Both the position numbers and the translations under genes were made by a program. Positions 26,559 to 35,356 of a stretch of 49,449 nt of DNA are shown here, one piece after another (within the stretch, counting starts at the first letter, position 1; each line of letters begins with the position of its first letter). The notes under the pieces were generated by a model. The model ran no database searches and was not told the DNA's origin. It saw only the letters and a program-made list of their open reading frames with translations. Origin of the DNA: Phycisphaerales bacterium (lineage in GTDB: Bacteria > Planctomycetota > Phycisphaerae > Phycisphaerales > UBA1924); NCBI GenBank assembly GCA_029213305.1, contig JARGPA010000023.1, positions 1 through 49,449 of the forward strand. Reading direction: 5' to 3'.

Positions 26559-28272
26559 GCCTCAAGTTATCGTGCTTAAGTTTGGTGGCTCAGTATTACT
26601 CAATGAGCAACGATTGCGGATTGCAGTTCATGAGATTTACCGATGGAGAAGGGAAGGTTACCAAGTAGTTGCAGTCGTGTCTGCACTTGCAGGGAGAACT
26701 GACGAACTCGTCTCAAAGTGTACATTGTTGTCTGAAGGAGCTTCGCGATCGTGCAAAGCTTCACTGTTAGCAGCGGGTGAAAACGAGTCTGCATCGCTTT
26801 TAGGAATACATCTCGATCGTGCGGGAATCCCTGCTCTTGTTCTTTCGCCTGCTAGCATGAGTTTGATCGCAGAGGGGGATCCTCTTAACTCAAATCCAGT
26901 ATCAGTGAATGTAGAGATTCTTTTTCATGCGCTTCGCAAAGATGGAGTTGTGATAGTTCCTGGATTTGTAGGGATTGACGAATCAGGAGCAGCAGTCACA
27001 CTCGGAAGAGGTGGGTCAGATTTATCTGCAATATTCTTAGCTCGTTCACTCAATGCTGATCGATGTCGTTTGATCAAAGATGTGGATGGGTTGTACGAAA
27101 GTGATCCCGCGACAGCATTGTCCCGTCCGCGGAGATTTAAAAATGCGAGTTATCAAGATGCGCTCGATACTGATGGTTCAATAATTCAACATAAAGCGAT
27201 CGAGTTTGCAATGCAGCACAATATCGAGTTCGAGCTCGGGAATTTTAATTGCGTATTTCCAACTTTCATCGGCACGACGCAATCGGTGTTTGATGAAGTT
27301 GAGCATAATCTTGAACCGACGACTGTTGCGATTTGTGGACTTGGGACTGTCGGTGGTGGAGTCGTGGATCTAATCAAACAGCTCACTGAAGATTTTAACA
27401 TCATCGGAGCGGCATGTTGCACCCCTGCAAAGCACAAGCATTTGATTCCATTTGTAGGTAGATTAGAGAAAGATGCGATTGGACTTGCAGGTAGTAAAGC
27501 TGATGTGGTACTGGAACTGATTGGAGGGGTTGAAGAAGCACAAGCAATTGTTCTCAATGCAATTCGAAACGGGAGTCATGTTATCAGCGCAAACAAGGCA
27601 TTGGTTGCAAAATCAGGTGAGCGACTTAAATCTGAAGCTTATGAATTAGGAGTTGATTTTCGATACTCCGCAAGTGTGGGAGGTGTTGCGCCAATATTGG
27701 AAGCAATCAACGGTACCTGTCAATTCGTATTGTCGAGCCCTGTTCAATCAGTACGCGCAGTTCTCAATGGTACAGGAAACTATGTGCTTTGCGCGATTGG
27801 AAAAGGTGGAGTGCTTGAAGATTCAATTTCCGATGCACAGAAGCTTGGGTACGCAGAATCAGATCCTACAAGAGATTTGGATGGGCGAGACAGCCTTGAT
27901 AAGTTATTCGTGATCGCACAGGACCTTGGATGGAAAGTTGATCAGAACAATGTAATACTCGGATCAATAAATGAGTGGGTTCAATCAAACAAGCATGTTA
28001 ATCAACCTGTTCGTCATGTCGCTCGAGTCAATGATGGGTCTGCTTCTGTTCAAGTAGAGCAAGTAGATCCTTGCGACAAGAGGGATCCCCTAGCGCAGTT
28101 GGAGAATGAATGGAACGCGGCACAAATCCAATATGAAAATGGGATCACGCGAACCATTCGAGGAAAGGGTGCGGGTAGGTGGCCTACAAGTGAATCAGTC
28201 TTGGCGGATCTGCTTGTAGTAAGAAGATCACTTATTCAGAAAGCATCTGAGAGTGAGGTGTTTCATGTCTGA
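26551..28272 (+). CDS. Aspartokinase-homoserine dehydrogenase fusion lacking ACT domains
   Basis: 573 residues from a GTG at 26551 that overlaps the previous stop (GTGTTTAA). The N-terminal amino-acid kinase domain (about 1-240) has VLKFGGSVL (8-16), LGRGGSDLSA and KDVDGLYESDP of aspartokinases. The C-terminal homoserine dehydrogenase (about 252-570) has the NAD(P) loop GLGTVGGG (about 262-269), ANKALVAK and NGTGNYVL. ThrA and MetL are about 810-820 residues because ACT/interface domains lie between; these are missing here. The enzyme makes aspartyl phosphate and reduces aspartate semialdehyde to homoserine. Without ACT domains, threonine/lysine feedback inhibition is unlikely, leaving the riboswitch as the visible control. 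Confidence 0.9.
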   Translation: MFKPQVIVLKFGGSVLLNEQRLRIAVHEIYRWRREGYQVVAVVSALAGRTDELVSKCTLLSEGASRSCKASLLAAGENESASLLGIHLDRAGIPALVLSPASMSLIAEGDPLNSNPVSVNVEILFHALRKDGVVIVPGFVGIDESGAAVTLGRGGSDLSAIFLARSLNADRCRLIKDVDGLYESDPATALSRPRRFKNASYQDALDTDGSIIQHKAIEFAMQHNIEFELGNFNCVFPTFIGTTQSVFDEVEHNLEPTTVAICGLGTVGGGVVDLIKQLTEDFNIIGAACCTPAKHKHLIPFVGRLEKDAIGLAGSKADVVLELIGGVEEAQAIVLNAIRNGSHVISANKALVAKSGERLKSEAYELGVDFRYSASVGGVAPILEAINGTCQFVLSSPVQSVRAVLNGTGNYVLCAIGKGGVLEDSISDAQKLGYAESDPTRDLDGRDSLDKLFVIAQDLGWKVDQNNVILGSINEWVQSNKHVNQPVRHVARVNDGSASVQVEQVDPCDKRDPLAQLENEWNAAQIQYENGITRTIRGKGAGRWPTSESVLADLLVVRRSLIQKASESEVFHV

Positions 28273-29302
28273 GCTATTTCCGAATATTGCAATAGTCGGC
28301 GCGTCTGGTGCAGTTGGGCAAGAAGCGATCAGTATCCTTGAATCACGAGGGCACCCTATTGATCGGATCGATCTCTTTGGATCTGAACAATCTGCTGGGA
28401 AGACCGTTCCTTATCTTGGATCATCAAAAACAATTAGTTGTCTTGCTGATATCAATAAACATCAACATGACTTTGTAATTCTCTGTGCAACTGGAGATGT
28501 TGCTCGTAGAGTTCGTGAGCTGTTATTGTTTGCAGATACAGTCTTGATAGATAACTCGTCTGAATTTCGTTTAGACGCAGATGTGCCTTTGGTGATTCCT
28601 GAAGTCAATGCACATTTATTGAATGTGGATACACGATTTGTATCGAACCCAAACTGCTCAACAATCATGTTGTTGGCTGCACTTGATCCTTTAAGAAATA
28701 ATTTTGGAGTACGCAGCATCATCGTGACTACCTATCAAGCAGTATCTGGAGCAGGTAAAGCAGGCATTGACGAGTTGTATTCTCAATCACAAGCGCATTT
28801 GTACAATGAAGAAGTCTCAACGAGTGTGTTCCCATGTTCATGCGCATTTAATGTCTTTGAACATGAATCAACGTTGAATCCAGAAACCGGATTTAATGGT
28901 GAAGAAACAAAGATAATTCAAGAAACTAGACGGATTTGGGATGATCCCTCTTTGTCTATTCTACCAACATGTGTTCGAGTTCCCGTTGAAAGAGCTCATT
29001 CGCAATCAGTGATTGTTGAGTTTGATCGACCAGTTGTGATCAACGAAATTCGCCATGCACTTACACAACCTGGTCTCTCCATTTCGAACGAAGGCCATTT
29101 ACTTACTCCACGTGAAGTCGCAGGAAGTGATGATGTATATATTGGGAGAATACGCCTCGATCCACAAAGTGAAGGAAGAAGAGCGATACTTTGGATATGT
29201 ACAGATCAGATCCGGAAAGGAGCAGCGCTCAACGCGATTCAAATTATGGATAAGCTCCATATTGAGCGTGTTCTCTTCCAAAATCCGAGTTCAAGAGCTT
29301 GA
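28265..29302 (+). CDS. asd: Aspartate-semialdehyde dehydrogenase
   Basis: 345 residues from the ATG at 28265 (GAGG 6 nt upstream), overlapping the previous gene by 8 nt (ATGTCTGA). NADP loop VGASGAVG (11-18), catalytic Cys131 in SNPNCST, the segment YQAVSGAGKAG and a C-terminal VRVPVERAHS with the catalytic His identify Asd. It converts aspartyl phosphate to the semialdehyde, the step between the two activities of the upstream fusion, so the three genes encode aspartate to homoserine plus sulfur incorporation. The upstream GTG-like frame adds a few residues and is less likely. Confidence 0.93.
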   Translation: MSELFPNIAIVGASGAVGQEAISILESRGHPIDRIDLFGSEQSAGKTVPYLGSSKTISCLADINKHQHDFVILCATGDVARRVRELLLFADTVLIDNSSEFRLDADVPLVIPEVNAHLLNVDTRFVSNPNCSTIMLLAALDPLRNNFGVRSIIVTTYQAVSGAGKAGIDELYSQSQAHLYNEEVSTSVFPCSCAFNVFEHESTLNPETGFNGEETKIIQETRRIWDDPSLSILPTCVRVPVERAHSQSVIVEFDRPVVINEIRHALTQPGLSISNEGHLLTPREVAGSDDVYIGRIRLDPQSEGRRAILWICTDQIRKGAALNAIQIMDKLHIERVLFQNPSSRA

Positions 29303-29461
29303 ATAATCCGCTCATATGGAAAAATGAGCCGCAAAATTTATTCATTGATCGCATCTATCCGTAAATAGATTTCGAAATCATTCATCCAAGAGGACTGTGT
29401 ATGGTGCTCATGATCTACTTGATCGAATCAATTTGCTTTGAGCGGACTTAGGTGATTACTC

Positions 29462-31162
29462 ATGTTAGTGAAACTGTTTTTTAGAATAATTGTCGCGATG
29501 TTTACATTAGCGACATTCACATCTTTTTCGAATGCTACGCCAGAACTTATCGCGCCTACAGACTCGTGGCGTGTAGTACTCGACGGAGTGATGGGTGGTC
29601 GATCTAGCGGGCGCATTCGCGAAAGCGCAACAGGAACTGTTGTATTCAGCGGTGATTTATCACTTGAAAACAACGGCGGATTCTCACAAATCAGAAAGAA
29701 TATCGATGTTGGAAGCCTACAAAATCAAGATGGGATCGAAATACGAGTTCTAGGTGATGGACGAACTTATCAGTTCGATATCCGTGTTTCAAATGTCAGA
29801 CTCATGGCGGGTGGTTTTCAATCAACTTTTGAAACAATACGAGACGAATGGCAAACGATTCGAATTCCATTCAGCGATTTTCGTTTGTATTCATTTGGAC
29901 GACAGGTCCCAAGAGCACCTGAGATGGATCCAGCGAAGATTGAATCTATCGGAATGACTCTATCGGATAAGAATCCTGGCGGTTTTCAAATAGAGATCAA
30001 ATCAATCCGTTCGTATAACGAAGATGACATCACAAGCAATACCATTGAATCAGATTCAAATGGGTCACTTGGAGAGGTTGCAGAATCAGCAGGTCTCAAC
30101 ACATTATTGAATCTTGTCACGCTTTCAGGATTGTCCCTCCCCGAGGGAGAGCAATATACAATCTTTGCACCGACAGATAAGTCTTTCGCTGCTCTTTCAG
30201 AAAAGACGCTTGCATTGCTTACATCTGAAGAGGGTAAACCGATTCTCAAATCTATATTGAGTTATCACATAGTAGCAGGGGAACTACGATCGAGTGATCT
30301 TCTCAATCGCCGAACATCATCGACACTCAACGGGCAAACTCTTCAATACGATACTGATGGAGGGATTACAGTTTCTGGTGCTTCAGTTCAAGTCGTTGAT
30401 GTGCCGTTCAATGGAGGGGTGGTCCATGTTATTGATTCAGTGTTAATCCCTGAATCAAAGTCGATTATTGAACTAGCACTCGAAACACATAGTCTCAGCA
30501 CACTGGTCACAGCGATAACTGCAGCGGGGATTGCAGATCAGATTGGTTCTGAAAACGGGCCATTCACGGTTTTTGCTCCTGTGAACTCTGCTTTCGCATC
30601 ACTTCCAGAGGGAGTGCTTGAAGGGTTGCTTGAATCTACAAATCGAACATCACTGATCGACACTCTTGGTTTACACATCGTACCTGGACGAGTTATGAGC
30701 AATCAGTTGCTTAACACAAAGCGTGCAAGGAGTTTCTTTGGGAACACGATTGAGTTTGGTTTATCAAAGGGCCAACTACAAGTCCAGGGGGCAAGTATTA
30801 TCAAAGCTGATATACAAGCAGCAAACGGAGTTATTCATTTCATCGACAAGGTGATCACGAAAAGCGAATCGCCAAAAATAATCAATGTGTCAATGAACAA
30901 AGAAGCGATTCGAATCTATGAGTTAGCAATCAATCGAGGTGTGCCCCTATATAACGAAGGGCAAGAGTCTGCTTGTGCGTCTGTCTATGAAATTGCAATA
31001 GAGTCCTTGATTGCTTTAGGGTCTGATACACTTGATCGTCGTGTGATTGAGAGATTAGAAATGGGTTTAGCAGAAGCAGAGTCAGAAAATGCTGATGCAG
31101 AGCGAGCATGGATCTATCGTAGAGCACTCGATAGTGCGTATGAACGGTTGAGCAATCGCTGA
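29462..31162 (+). CDS. Secreted CIA30-FAS1-FAS1 protein
   Basis: 566 residues. Signal peptide about 1-21. Residues about 32-195 match the CIA30 (complex I intermediate-associated 30) galactose-binding-like fold: SWRVVLDGVMGGRSSG, GFSQIRKN and FSDFRLYSFGRQV. Two fasciclin domains follow (about 208-335 and 340-470) with the FAS1 boxes TIFAPTDKSFAAL / YHIVAGEL and TVFAPVNSAFASL / LHIVPGRV. The last 95 residues are helical and unassigned. It is followed 14 nt later by the photolyase gene, so they probably share a transcript. A small hairpin at 29309-29330 may insulate it from asd. Confidence 0.87.
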   Translation: MLVKLFFRIIVAMFTLATFTSFSNATPELIAPTDSWRVVLDGVMGGRSSGRIRESATGTVVFSGDLSLENNGGFSQIRKNIDVGSLQNQDGIEIRVLGDGRTYQFDIRVSNVRLMAGGFQSTFETIRDEWQTIRIPFSDFRLYSFGRQVPRAPEMDPAKIESIGMTLSDKNPGGFQIEIKSIRSYNEDDITSNTIESDSNGSLGEVAESAGLNTLLNLVTLSGLSLPEGEQYTIFAPTDKSFAALSEKTLALLTSEEGKPILKSILSYHIVAGELRSSDLLNRRTSSTLNGQTLQYDTDGGITVSGASVQVVDVPFNGGVVHVIDSVLIPESKSIIELALETHSLSTLVTAITAAGIADQIGSENGPFTVFAPVNSAFASLPEGVLEGLLESTNRTSLIDTLGLHIVPGRVMSNQLLNTKRARSFFGNTIEFGLSKGQLQVQGASIIKADIQAANGVIHFIDKVITKSESPKIINVSMNKEAIRIYELAINRGVPLYNEGQESACASVYEIAIESLIALGSDTLDRRVIERLEMGLAEAESENADAERAWIYRRALDSAYERLSNR

Positions 31163-31176
31163 TAAGAGGATGAAGT

Positions 31177-32607
31177 TTGGAGTTAACGAATACTACGGTT
31201 GTATGGTACCGTAATGATCTTCGAACAGATGACCACGCCCCGCTTGTGTATGCTGCACAACGGGGCAATGTCATACCTCTGTATATTCTTGATTTCGATG
31301 AAACCGAAAAAAACTCGTTAGGTGGAGCATCAAAGTGGTGGCGAAATCATTCTTTGATATCTCTATCAGAATCACTCAAGAAAATGGGTTCACAACTTGT
31401 TATCCGTCAGGGTAAAGTTGAGCAGGTGCTCATTGAGTTATGTTCTGAGGCCGGCGCAGATCAAATCGTGATTCATGATTCGATTGAACCTGATGCTCTT
31501 GAATGTGATGATAAACTTGACGATCTGTTCGATAGAAGTGGTGTAGAGTTGGTGCGATTTCCATCGAACCTACTCTGGCCTGTTGGTTCGATTTTAAATA
31601 ACTCCGCGAACCCGTACCAAGTCTTTACGCCATTTTGGAATCGCGGTATTCAGCAATCAAAGATTGGTCAGCCGATATCTGCACCATTAAAGTTACATTC
31701 TCCAGATCAAAGATTCACGCAACTATCTGTTGAACAACTCATTCTCGGTTCTAACCCTGAATGGGCTTCTGGAATGAACAGGCGATGGAGCCCGGGCGAA
31801 AATGGAGCATTCAACTCTTTTCGACAGTTTCAGGATCTATATCTCGAAGGATATCATGAGGATCGGGATCAACTTGCAGATCAAGGTTGGTCAGCGCTGT
31901 CTGCTCCGCTTCACTTTGGAGAACTGTCAGTGCGTCGAGTATGGCACACCCTTACTCAACAAGCAAATTGGGAACAAGATCCAGGTAGATACTCATTCCT
32001 TCGTCAGTTAGGTTGGAGAGACTTTGCAGCTCATCTGCTAAATCATTTTCCTCATACTACTGACAACCCACTTCGTGAGCAGTTTCAACAATTCCCATGG
32101 AGGGATAACGAAAACGATCTCTCAAAATGGAAAAAAGGAATGACCGGGTATCCAGTTGTCGATGCCGCGATGCGACATCTGTGGCAAGAAGGTTGGATGC
32201 CTAATCGTGCAAGAATGATAGTGGCTTCATTCTTGTGCAAAGATTTGCTTATATCCTGGCAAGACGGTGCTGCTTGGTTCTGGGATACTCTTGTTGATGC
32301 AGATATTGCGAACAATACCCTCGGGTGGCAATGGGTCGCTGGGAGTGGTGCAGACGCGTCTCCGTTTTTTCGGATATTCAATCCAATGACTCAAGGGAAG
32401 AAGTTTGATCCCAAAGGTGAATATGTTCGCCGTTGGGTTCCTGAGCTTGCTTCATTATCAGATAAAAACATTCATACGCCCTGGCTTGCCCCCGTTGATG
32501 CTTTGAACAATGCAGGAGTTGTCTTGGGTAAGAACTATCCATATCCAATAGTCGATCATGCGCAAGCAAGAGTCTCTGCGCTCGATGCATACTCGAGTAT
32601 CAAGTAA
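31177..32607 (+). CDS. phr: Class I deoxyribodipyrimidine photolyase/cryptochrome
   Basis: 476 residues. The N-terminal photolyase alpha/beta domain begins TVVWYRNDLRTDDHAPL (antenna chromophore), and the FAD-binding domain contains LGWRDFAAHLLNHFP, MTGYPVVDAAMRHL, MPNRARMIVASF and NNTLGWQWVAGSGADASPFFRIFNP. This is the class I CPD photolyase family, which repairs UV dimers with blue light; a cryptochrome-type role cannot be excluded by sequence alone. The start is TTG at 31177 with AGAGGA 7 nt upstream, since no nearer ATG fits. Co-location with an ECF sigma/anti-sigma pair suggests light or singlet-oxygen induction. Confidence 0.95.
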   Translation: MELTNTTVVWYRNDLRTDDHAPLVYAAQRGNVIPLYILDFDETEKNSLGGASKWWRNHSLISLSESLKKMGSQLVIRQGKVEQVLIELCSEAGADQIVIHDSIEPDALECDDKLDDLFDRSGVELVRFPSNLLWPVGSILNNSANPYQVFTPFWNRGIQQSKIGQPISAPLKLHSPDQRFTQLSVEQLILGSNPEWASGMNRRWSPGENGAFNSFRQFQDLYLEGYHEDRDQLADQGWSALSAPLHFGELSVRRVWHTLTQQANWEQDPGRYSFLRQLGWRDFAAHLLNHFPHTTDNPLREQFQQFPWRDNENDLSKWKKGMTGYPVVDAAMRHLWQEGWMPNRARMIVASFLCKDLLISWQDGAAWFWDTLVDADIANNTLGWQWVAGSGADASPFFRIFNPMTQGKKFDPKGEYVRRWVPELASLSDKNIHTPWLAPVDALNNAGVVLGKNYPYPIVDHAQARVSALDAYSSIK

Positions 32608-32638
32608 CTGATATACAGACATAAGAATTTTCAATAAA

Positions 32639-32671
32639 AAACGCGGATGCATGAAGTGTGCATCCGCGTTT
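32639..32671 (+). terminator. Bidirectional terminator between convergent genes
   Basis: A perfect 13-bp stem AAACGCGGATGCA/TGCATCCGCGTTT with a 7-nt loop. A runs before and T runs after let it serve both the photolyase transcript and the convergent FAS1 gene. Confidence 0.92.
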
Positions 32672-32697
32672 GTCTTTATGAAAGAGCGTGTGATTTG

Positions 32698-33630
32698 TTA
32701 CGGGAGAATGACAGTATCAATGATGTGAATAACGCCGTTGGATGCATCGATGTTTGCACCGCTGACCTTTGCGTTATTGATCATTACATTGCCTTTCGAT
32801 TCTTTGATTGAAATTTTACTACCCTCAAGAGTCTTTGCTTTGCGTGCTTTGATTGCGTCATCGCTGTAGACTCGTCCCTCGACAACGTGGTAAAGAAGGA
32901 TGTTTCGGAGTTGATCTAAGTTCTCAGGCTTGAGCAGGCTCTCGACTGTCCCTTCAGGGAGTTTGTCGAATGCTTCATCTGTCGGTGCGAAGACTGTGAA
33001 TGGGCCATCGCCGCTGAGCGCGTCAATGAGCCCGGTAGCTTCAAGTGCAGCTGCGAGTGTATTGAATGAACCTGCGGATGATGCGATATCAAGAATTGAA
33101 TCCGTTTGAGGCATGATCACTTCATCAATGATGTGAATTGTTCCATTACTACATTCAATATCGGTCTTTGTAATCGAAGCTGATCCGATAGTTCCATTCT
33201 TTGCGTTGATCGCTGCTCGTTGCCCGTTGAGTGTGGAGACTGAAGATCCCGATAGAACTGCCTTTGCATCGAGGTTCCCTGGTACTACATGGTATGTAAG
33301 TATACTGATGAGCATTTCTCGATTTTCAGGCTTGAGAAGTGATTCAACAGTCCCCTTTGGGAGCTTTGCAAATGCTTCATCTGTTGGAGCAAATACAGTG
33401 AACGGGCCTTCCCCTTTGAGTGCATCTACAAGATCTGCTTCTGTTAAAGCAGCTGCGAGTGTACTAAACGATCCTGCTGAGATTGCAGTATCAATGATGT
33501 CAGATTTTGAGTTGTTTAATGTCATCATCTTCGAGTCGTGAGAGTTGTTTGACGAGCAATCAGGCCCCGCATTCACGAGGGTGGCAGTTGCAAGTGTGGA
33601 TAAAGCGATAGCGGTCATGAAAGTCTTCAT
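32698..33630 (-). CDS. Secreted protein with two fasciclin (FAS1) domains
   Basis: 310 residues. Signal peptide about 1-21 (LVNA cleavage), a Ser/Asn-rich linker, then FAS1 domains at about 43-172 and 178-310, each with [18 protein letters not shown] H1 box and YHVV box, ending in the conserved [13 protein letters not shown]1 proteins mediate adhesion at the cell surface. Ribosome binding site AAGGA 8 nt before the ATG. It diverges from the sigma factor gene at 33859; in Mycobacterium, FAS1 genes mpt70/mpt83 are targets of SigK, whose homologue lies next door. Confidence 0.93.
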   Translation of the reverse strand: MKTFMTAIALSTLATATLVNAGPDCSSNNSHDSKMMTLNNSKSDIIDTAISAGSFSTLAAALTEADLVDALKGEGPFTVFAPTDEAFAKLPKGTVESLLKPENREMLISILTYHVVPGNLDAKAVLSGSSVSTLNGQRAAINAKNGTIGSASITKTDIECSNGTIHIIDEVIMPQTDSILDIASSAGSFNTLAAALEATGLIDALSGDGPFTVFAPTDEAFDKLPEGTVESLLKPENLDQLRNILLYHVVEGRVYSDDAIKARKAKTLEGSKISIKESKGNVMINNAKVSGANIDASNGVIHIIDTVILP

Positions 33631-33858
33631 TTTGGTGTTCCTTAGTTGTTATTGTGACTGTGATTTGCTCATCAATGTGATGAAACAAGTAATCGAACCG
33701 GTTGGTGAGTGTGTTCGATCAAGTTCATCTTGTAGATGCAGAAGAGCAAGTAATTTTTTCTAAAAAATACTTTCACATTCAGGTTTAGAATTCGCGTCTA
33801 AGTGGTTTATACATGCGAATCAAATGATAACGGTAATTTTAAATACAAACTACGAGGT
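33631..33858. promoter_or_regulatory. Divergent promoter region of FAS1 and SigK-like genes
   Basis: About 228 bp between divergent genes, AT-rich with T-rich runs near 33750-33790. An ECF-type promoter for both genes would be expected here; CGTC in TTCGCGTCTAA (33791-33801) is a candidate -10 element. No certain match. Confidence 0.35.
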
Positions 33859-34461
33859 ATGGGTGTACAATATCAACACACAATGAGCACCTCTGTTGAG
33901 CATTCTGGATTACTAAGTTTAATCGCCCAAGGCGATCAAGGAAGTATGCGTCTGCTCATGGACCAATACACAGGTTTAGTCTGGTCTCTTGTGCGGAAGA
34001 AAATTGCAAACACGGCGGATGCTGAGGATCTTGTGCAAGAAGTATTCACAGAAATTTGGAAGTGTGCAAATCGCTATAACGCTGACATGGGTTCAGAAGC
34101 GACGTTCATCGCGGTAATCACTCGCCGGCGTGTGATTGATGCTGTGCGCAAGCTCGGTAGAAAATCATCTTCCGTTCCATTTGATGGTGTTGTCGAGTTC
34201 AGTGCGGCGACAGAAGATAAAACTTCGATTGCAGAACCCGAAGTTGCAGCAGCAATGCAAATCATGCAAGAAATGAATCCTCAGCGAAGGACAGTTCTTG
34301 AGCTTTCCATCATTCAAGGGCTCTCCCATTCTCAAATAGTAGAGGCAACAGATCTTCCACTTGGAACTGTGAAAGCTCATATCCGACGAGGCCTCGAAAA
34401 AATTCGTGACGAAATCACAGCGTCCAACTCAACTAGATCAAAAGAGGGGGTGTCACGATGA
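33859..34461 (+). CDS. ECF sigma factor, SigK-like
   Basis: About 200 residues; starts at GTG 33802, ATG 33859 or ATG 33883 are all possible and none has a good ribosome binding site. Region 2 carries LMDQYTGLVWSLVRKKI, DAEDLVQEVFTEIWK and ITRRRVIDAVRK; region 4 carries RTVLELSIIQGLSHSQIVEATDLPLGTVKAHIRRGLEKIR. The pattern fits SigK/ECF19-type factors that pair with RskA anti-sigma proteins. Its stop overlaps the anti-sigma start by 4 nt (ATGA), the usual sigma/anti-sigma arrangement. It is flanked by FAS1 and photolyase genes that are plausible targets. Confidence 0.9.
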   Translation: MGVQYQHTMSTSVEHSGLLSLIAQGDQGSMRLLMDQYTGLVWSLVRKKIANTADAEDLVQEVFTEIWKCANRYNADMGSEATFIAVITRRRVIDAVRKLGRKSSSVPFDGVVEFSAATEDKTSIAEPEVAAAMQIMQEMNPQRRTVLELSIIQGLSHSQIVEATDLPLGTVKAHIRRGLEKIRDEITASNSTRSKEGVSR

Positions 34462-35288
34462 GTGAGACACACAACCCACATAATGATCATCGAGATGACG
34501 ATCAAATGATCGATCGGATGCTTGGGCAAAGTGAATCATCTGATTCATTTAATAGTGAAGATCTCACAAACGAGATGGAGTTTGCAGCGGCTACGATTGA
34601 TGTTGCTGCGGCTATGGTTGATCCCGTTGAATTGCCTGAAGGACTCATTGAAAGACTAAAGCTTTCTGTTGACGATTATCCAGTTCAAGAACCTGTAGAC
34701 CAATCCATCCCGATCTCCCAATACCAAGCTGCTGATTTTGGTATCGACACGACAAGTTCGAATTGGGTACCTTGGATGGTTGCAGCAGCATCGGTATTAA
34801 TCACAACAGTATTGATTCTTATGCCTCGCAATGCCTCGCAAGTGCCTGACTTGGACTCGCAGCGATTAGCACTCATTGATAACACTCCTGAATCGGAACT
34901 TATCCGTTGGGATTGGATATCTACTGGTGATGAAGCAGTTGCAGGCGATGTGATTGGTGATGTTGTTTGGAGTGATACACTCAATAAAGGATACATGCGG
35001 ATTTCTGGTCTCGCAATAAATGATCCATCACTTGAGCAATACCAACTCTGGATCTTTGATTCAACTCGACCTTCTGGAGCTCTCCCTCAGTTTGGAGAAG
35101 GATTGCTCACTCAAAGACCAGTTGACGGTGGGGTCTTTGATATTAACGCTGAAGGTGAAGTCATCATCGAAATTGATGCGAAACTATTCATTCGAGAAGC
35201 CGCGGCGTTTGCGATTACGATCGAACCACCAGGCGGGGTCGTAGTTTCAGACCGATCACGTGTACCCTTGCTTGCACTTGCTCCATGA
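34458..35288 (+). CDS. Anti-sigma factor, RskA-like
   Basis: 276 residues. An N-terminal acidic cytoplasmic domain (about 1-100), one TM segment (about 103-123) and an extracytoplasmic C-terminal domain with the RskA signature: VWSDTLNKGYMRISGL, EQYQLWIFDSTRPSGA and FAITIEPPGG. It should sequester the upstream sigma factor at the membrane until cleavage. The ATGA overlap implies coupled translation. The N-terminal domain has no clear HxxxCxxC zinc motif. Confidence 0.9.
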   Translation: MSETHNPHNDHRDDDQMIDRMLGQSESSDSFNSEDLTNEMEFAAATIDVAAAMVDPVELPEGLIERLKLSVDDYPVQEPVDQSIPISQYQAADFGIDTTSSNWVPWMVAAASVLITTVLILMPRNASQVPDLDSQRLALIDNTPESELIRWDWISTGDEAVAGDVIGDVVWSDTLNKGYMRISGLAINDPSLEQYQLWIFDSTRPSGALPQFGEGLLTQRPVDGGVFDINAEGEVIIEIDAKLFIREAAAFAITIEPPGGVVVSDRSRVPLLALAP

Positions 35289-35356
35289 GTTTACATCTAC
35301 ATACAAATGCAATCTCGAACACTTAGATTGTTCAGTTCTCATACCAGAGATGAGTC

